Assembly (NCBI GenBank): GCA_029204225.1
Contig: CM055114.1
Location: 11,469,634-11,533,633 of the forward strand
From: Diphasiastrum complanatum
Lineage: Eukaryota > Streptophyta > Lycopodiopsida > Lycopodiales > Lycopodiaceae
DNA: 64,000 bases
Reading direction: 5' to 3'
Shown piece after piece: positions 60,926 through 64,000 of the stretch. The notes under the pieces are model-generated. The model did not search any database, was not told the origin of the DNA, and saw only the letters and a list, made by a program, of their open reading frames with translations. Made by a program: the position numbers and the translations under genes. Each line of letters opens with the position of its first letter. Position 1 is the first letter of the stretch.

Positions 60926-63154
60926 TTTGAAAAAGCCACCTTGACAATGTATAAAAGTCATCTAACACCTATTTTCCAACCATTCTAAGGTTTTTTGTTT
61001 TTAGAAATCATTCCAATTCTTGGACAACATTCGGGATTGGCATATCGCCTTGAACCGATGGATGTTTATATCATAAAAAATTTCCTCCTTCCCTTCAATT
61101 GTCAACAAATTGATTGTTTTGGGACACAATCTAAGAGGAATTTATGGTTAAAACATTGCAATGGAGTCCTTACTTCAAATAGACAATATTGAAATTCAAT
61201 GGCCAAAATCACAAAATATTTGCCCAATCACAAGATACCATTCTTCTTGGAAGAATTAAATTATGTGCACAGTAATATTCTCAACAAAAAGGTGATCCTT
61301 TATCGATAGAATCTCCTTATAACCATTCTATTCATATGTCTTTTCTAGTTTTTGAGAGTAAGTTTCAACATCTACCACGAAGTAATGTCTAAGATGATCC
61401 CACAACCTCCAGAATGCAATGCTAATGCTTAAGTAAAAATTTTATTGTTGTCCTAGATCTGATAACTAGTTTTTTGACCAACTCATTTATGAGGAATGGT
61501 CGGGCTCGAGACCATGTGACATAACTAACTTAAAAGATTAACTCGCATTGGGGCCACAATAAGCTATGAATTATTAATCTAAGAATCGGTGTGAACTGAA
61601 TCAGCTCAATAAAGTAGATGGAATGTTGTGAAATGCAAAGATATCAATGTAGCACAATAGCTGCACAGAAGAGTGATCATCAATGACATTTTCAGAGGCC
61701 AATCTGCCACATCTACCAGAAGCAACCAAGGCTGGATCTGATCCTTGCTGCTAATAAGGATCTAGAGAGACAATCAATGAGGATCAGCTTTTCTGTGGAG
61801 ACAGCTGTACATCAGTAAATTATGGATATCATTGGCTAGAAGAAGGTTAGTGAGTGTTTTGGAGAGTTAGCACTTCGTCTAGCAAATAAGCAGAAACTTT
61901 GTGTTTTGTCTTGGCTTCTTGGCTGCAGATCACATTGGGTGTACGATGTGCCCGTGTTTACAACTTGCTGCAGATGATCAACACTTCACTTCTCGAATTC
62001 TTTCGGAAATGTGCCCCCAGGAGTGTTTCAGTCGCTGAGGCAGATGTCAAGTACGATACTACAGTTTTTTAATATATCCCTCAAGGCTCAATTGATTGGA
62101 CTAGTACTACTATGAGGATACTGGTCCCACTAAAGTTCATGTACATTCTGTCCATGAAATGGTAGCATCTAGCATTCATGCTACTTGAACCAATCAGGTA
62201 CGTCCATGATCAAGATAGAAACAAAATCAGAGAAATAAATACAACGAAATTTCTTCTTGGGCTCTAGAGTCGGAGCTGGATTCTGCACAGAGTCGAGTCG
62301 TCGACTCTCCTGACGAGGAAAAAAGCAGATGGGTTCGAACTTCGTAAATCACTGACGTCTGGACTGCGGAGGCTGTAGCAGTGCTGGTGTGATCTGTCTG
62401 TCTCTCTTCAATGGTCATTCATTGCCATGACATGAACTCTCACCAACTTCAACTGAAAATTTACTGCCCACGTCTTCTAAGTTCTGGCACTTGAGCTGTA
62501 AATTTTTGTAATCTTTGGAGCCTCAACCCATCAGAGTCTCTAAACGCTCTCTCCAGTCTCCACCTTTGTGAAACAAATAATCCTGGTGGATACTGACAAC
62601 TACTATAGTGGTTTAGCGAACTTTAGCCTGCTCCTGCTTGCATAATGCATACTACATAGTGAATAAATGCATTAATGTATAGTCCTACTTTTAGAAAGCT
62701 GACAGCAAAACCTGCAGTGGACTGTTATATTGTCAGAACTCAGCTAAGACGTTCAAGTCAGTCTTAACTTAAAATTTGTTTTGGAGTTATCCTCAAAAAG
62801 ACGTGCATTTTTAAAGCTTCTCTATTTTCTAAGGACTGTTACTTATGAAAGGGTTCATGTGCTTATATAAAAAATTGTCTTAACTTTTCTAATGTCTATT
62901 TTTGAGAAATACTGCAGATTCCATTTCTATGCCTTGTTGGATTTCTTGAGCACTCTCCCAAATTGAAAGAGGTGAGAATGTACAATGTTATTTTTCCATG
63001 GTTTAGATTTTATTAGTACATGATACATTTGGCAATTTTTATGTTTTCTATAATGTACATCTATGAAGGCTACAATCTCAACACATTTTATTTATTTATT
63101 TTGTAAGAATAGCGTGAATCAAGCCATTTCAGAAAAAAAATTTGGAGCAAGCCT
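60926..63154. other. No gene seen
   Basis: AT-rich intergenic sequence. Frames are short on both strands and none shows a domain, array or LTR boundary that I can defend. Confidence 0.6.
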
Positions 63155-63235
63155 ACTTGGCTGTTGCTACACAGTGGTTAGGGTTCTAGCTTGCACCTTC
63201 CCAACTCTACTAAATAGCTCAAGGTTCTTCCAAAA
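63155..63235 (+). mobile_element. Possible tRNA-derived SINE head
   Basis: GCTACACAGTGGTTAGGG (63166-63183) resembles a pol III A box (consensus TRGCNNAGTGG). About 40 bp on, GGTTCTTCC (63222-63230) resembles a B box (GGTTCGANNCC) with two changes. The spacing is right for a tRNA-like promoter. A short A-run follows at 63250. A chance match is quite possible. Confidence 0.3.
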
Positions 63236-63239
63236 ACGT

Positions 63240-64000
63240 AAATTCATTAAAAAAAAATGGCGTTGCATGTTGCAAGACATGTTTCTTTTAGCTCTTCCTC
63301 CCTTGTAAGGTGAATGGGAGAGCAAAACCTTTTTTAGCATAAGGGCCCTAGAACCTCACCACCTCAATCTATGTATGCTAATCTTTAGTGAGGGCAAAAG
63401 TCAATGGCACATGTCACAATATCTAGAAGAGTCACAACTTACTAGAACCACTTAACAAGACAACCAAAACCATGCATACACAAGGTTCAAAGACAAGGCC
63501 AAAGCCCATTTGGAGGCCAAGACATTTGATGTCTAAGTCAAATTAGATAAGACATTTCTATTAATATTGGAAGGGAGAGAAAGGGCCGAACCTTAGTATC
63601 TTAAGTTACCCCAAGTTGGCGACTCCTTTAATTGTGACTTAGAGGCAATTCTCACCCCTTGTAAAATGGGGTAGAGGCCTCTTGGAGTGGCTCCACCAAT
63701 CAAGGTAGAGGATTTGGGCCTTTTGGACTTACCCCCCACTCCATGTGACAAAACCCTAAGGGCCATTCCAGAGTAGCGGCAAGTCCCTTTACCTGGCCCT
63801 TTCATTTGCCGCCCTTTTTTTGAACCTTGGCAAGTGATTTAAAGAGCAATAGACCACTCTCCCCTTTCAAACTTGATTAGTAAGTGCTAAAAGGAGGGCC
63901 GCAATTTGATTGGCAAGTTTGAATGTCTTCCCTCCTATTGGTCCACTTTTTTAAAGTTGACTGTGCAATCCTAATAGATTGTATCATATCTAGATATACA
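63240..64000. other. No gene seen
   Basis: Low-complexity and AT-rich. A 70-codon minus frame (63593-63805) has no recognisable motif. Confidence 0.5.

Noticed and set aside
60555-60968. 137-codon minus-strand frame rich in Phe, Leu and Cys
   Set aside because: It runs through the diverged 71-bp repeats; the hydrophobic look comes from purine-rich plus-strand sequence.

Overview
The window looks like repeat-dense nuclear DNA of a land plant. The only gene that looks intact is an intronless F-box/kelch gene on the minus strand (17924-19144). Around it are many layers of decayed plant-type Ty1/copia elements, fewer Ty3/gypsy elements, very long dinucleotide microsatellites and AT-rich filler. 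Several copia elements keep a primer-binding site matching the initiator Met-tRNA 3' end (TGGTATCAGAGC or close variants). No bacterial, organellar or rRNA signature is visible. The species cannot be named from the sequence; a seed plant with a large genome is the best guess.

Layout. 1-960 is the integrase part of a copia element (called family D here), cut off by an LTR-like sequence (962-1632). 2320-4333 is a low-complexity zone with four long GA/GT/TA arrays, two GC-cored foldbacks and a cluster of AAATTT palindromes. 4449-7345 (+) and about 7630-9654 (-) are two groups of broken, non-repetitive reading frames that I cannot assign to any family; they are the best candidates for something undescribed. 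10750-14474 holds further unassigned coding debris followed by an LTR-like sequence. 15087 onward is a copia-type LTR with a 32-bp-periodic CCAAT array. 17924-20083 is the F-box/kelch gene and a far-upstream region with three repeated modules and five CACGTG G-boxes. 20547-23128 has a three-copy minisatellite, a CT array and a possible gypsy LTR with primer-binding site.

23900-41760 is a nested stack on the minus strand. A copia element (B) is split in its gag by a tandem A-type copia cluster (28413-34311). B's right LTR (35441-36229) lies inside the gag of a D-type copia whose LTR is at 36688-37528. Then comes a third copia (C), bounded by about 430-bp direct repeats made of LTR start plus 3' untranslated region. 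41403-48000 holds a D-type LTR fragment, F-type copia pieces in both orientations, a D-like LTR and a B-like RNase H piece. 48561-52660 is a gypsy element (RNase H to integrase) split by copia H (49011 to about 52098). 53855-58925 is F-type copia interrupted by a nearly complete but dead D copia. 58926-60429 is a minus-strand gypsy RT/RNase H. 60430-64000 is almost featureless apart from a small tandem repeat and a possible tRNA-derived SINE head.

Functionally the window is one probable SCF ubiquitin-ligase adaptor gene in a retrotransposon graveyard. None of the mobile elements has an intact gag-pol, so none should be autonomous.
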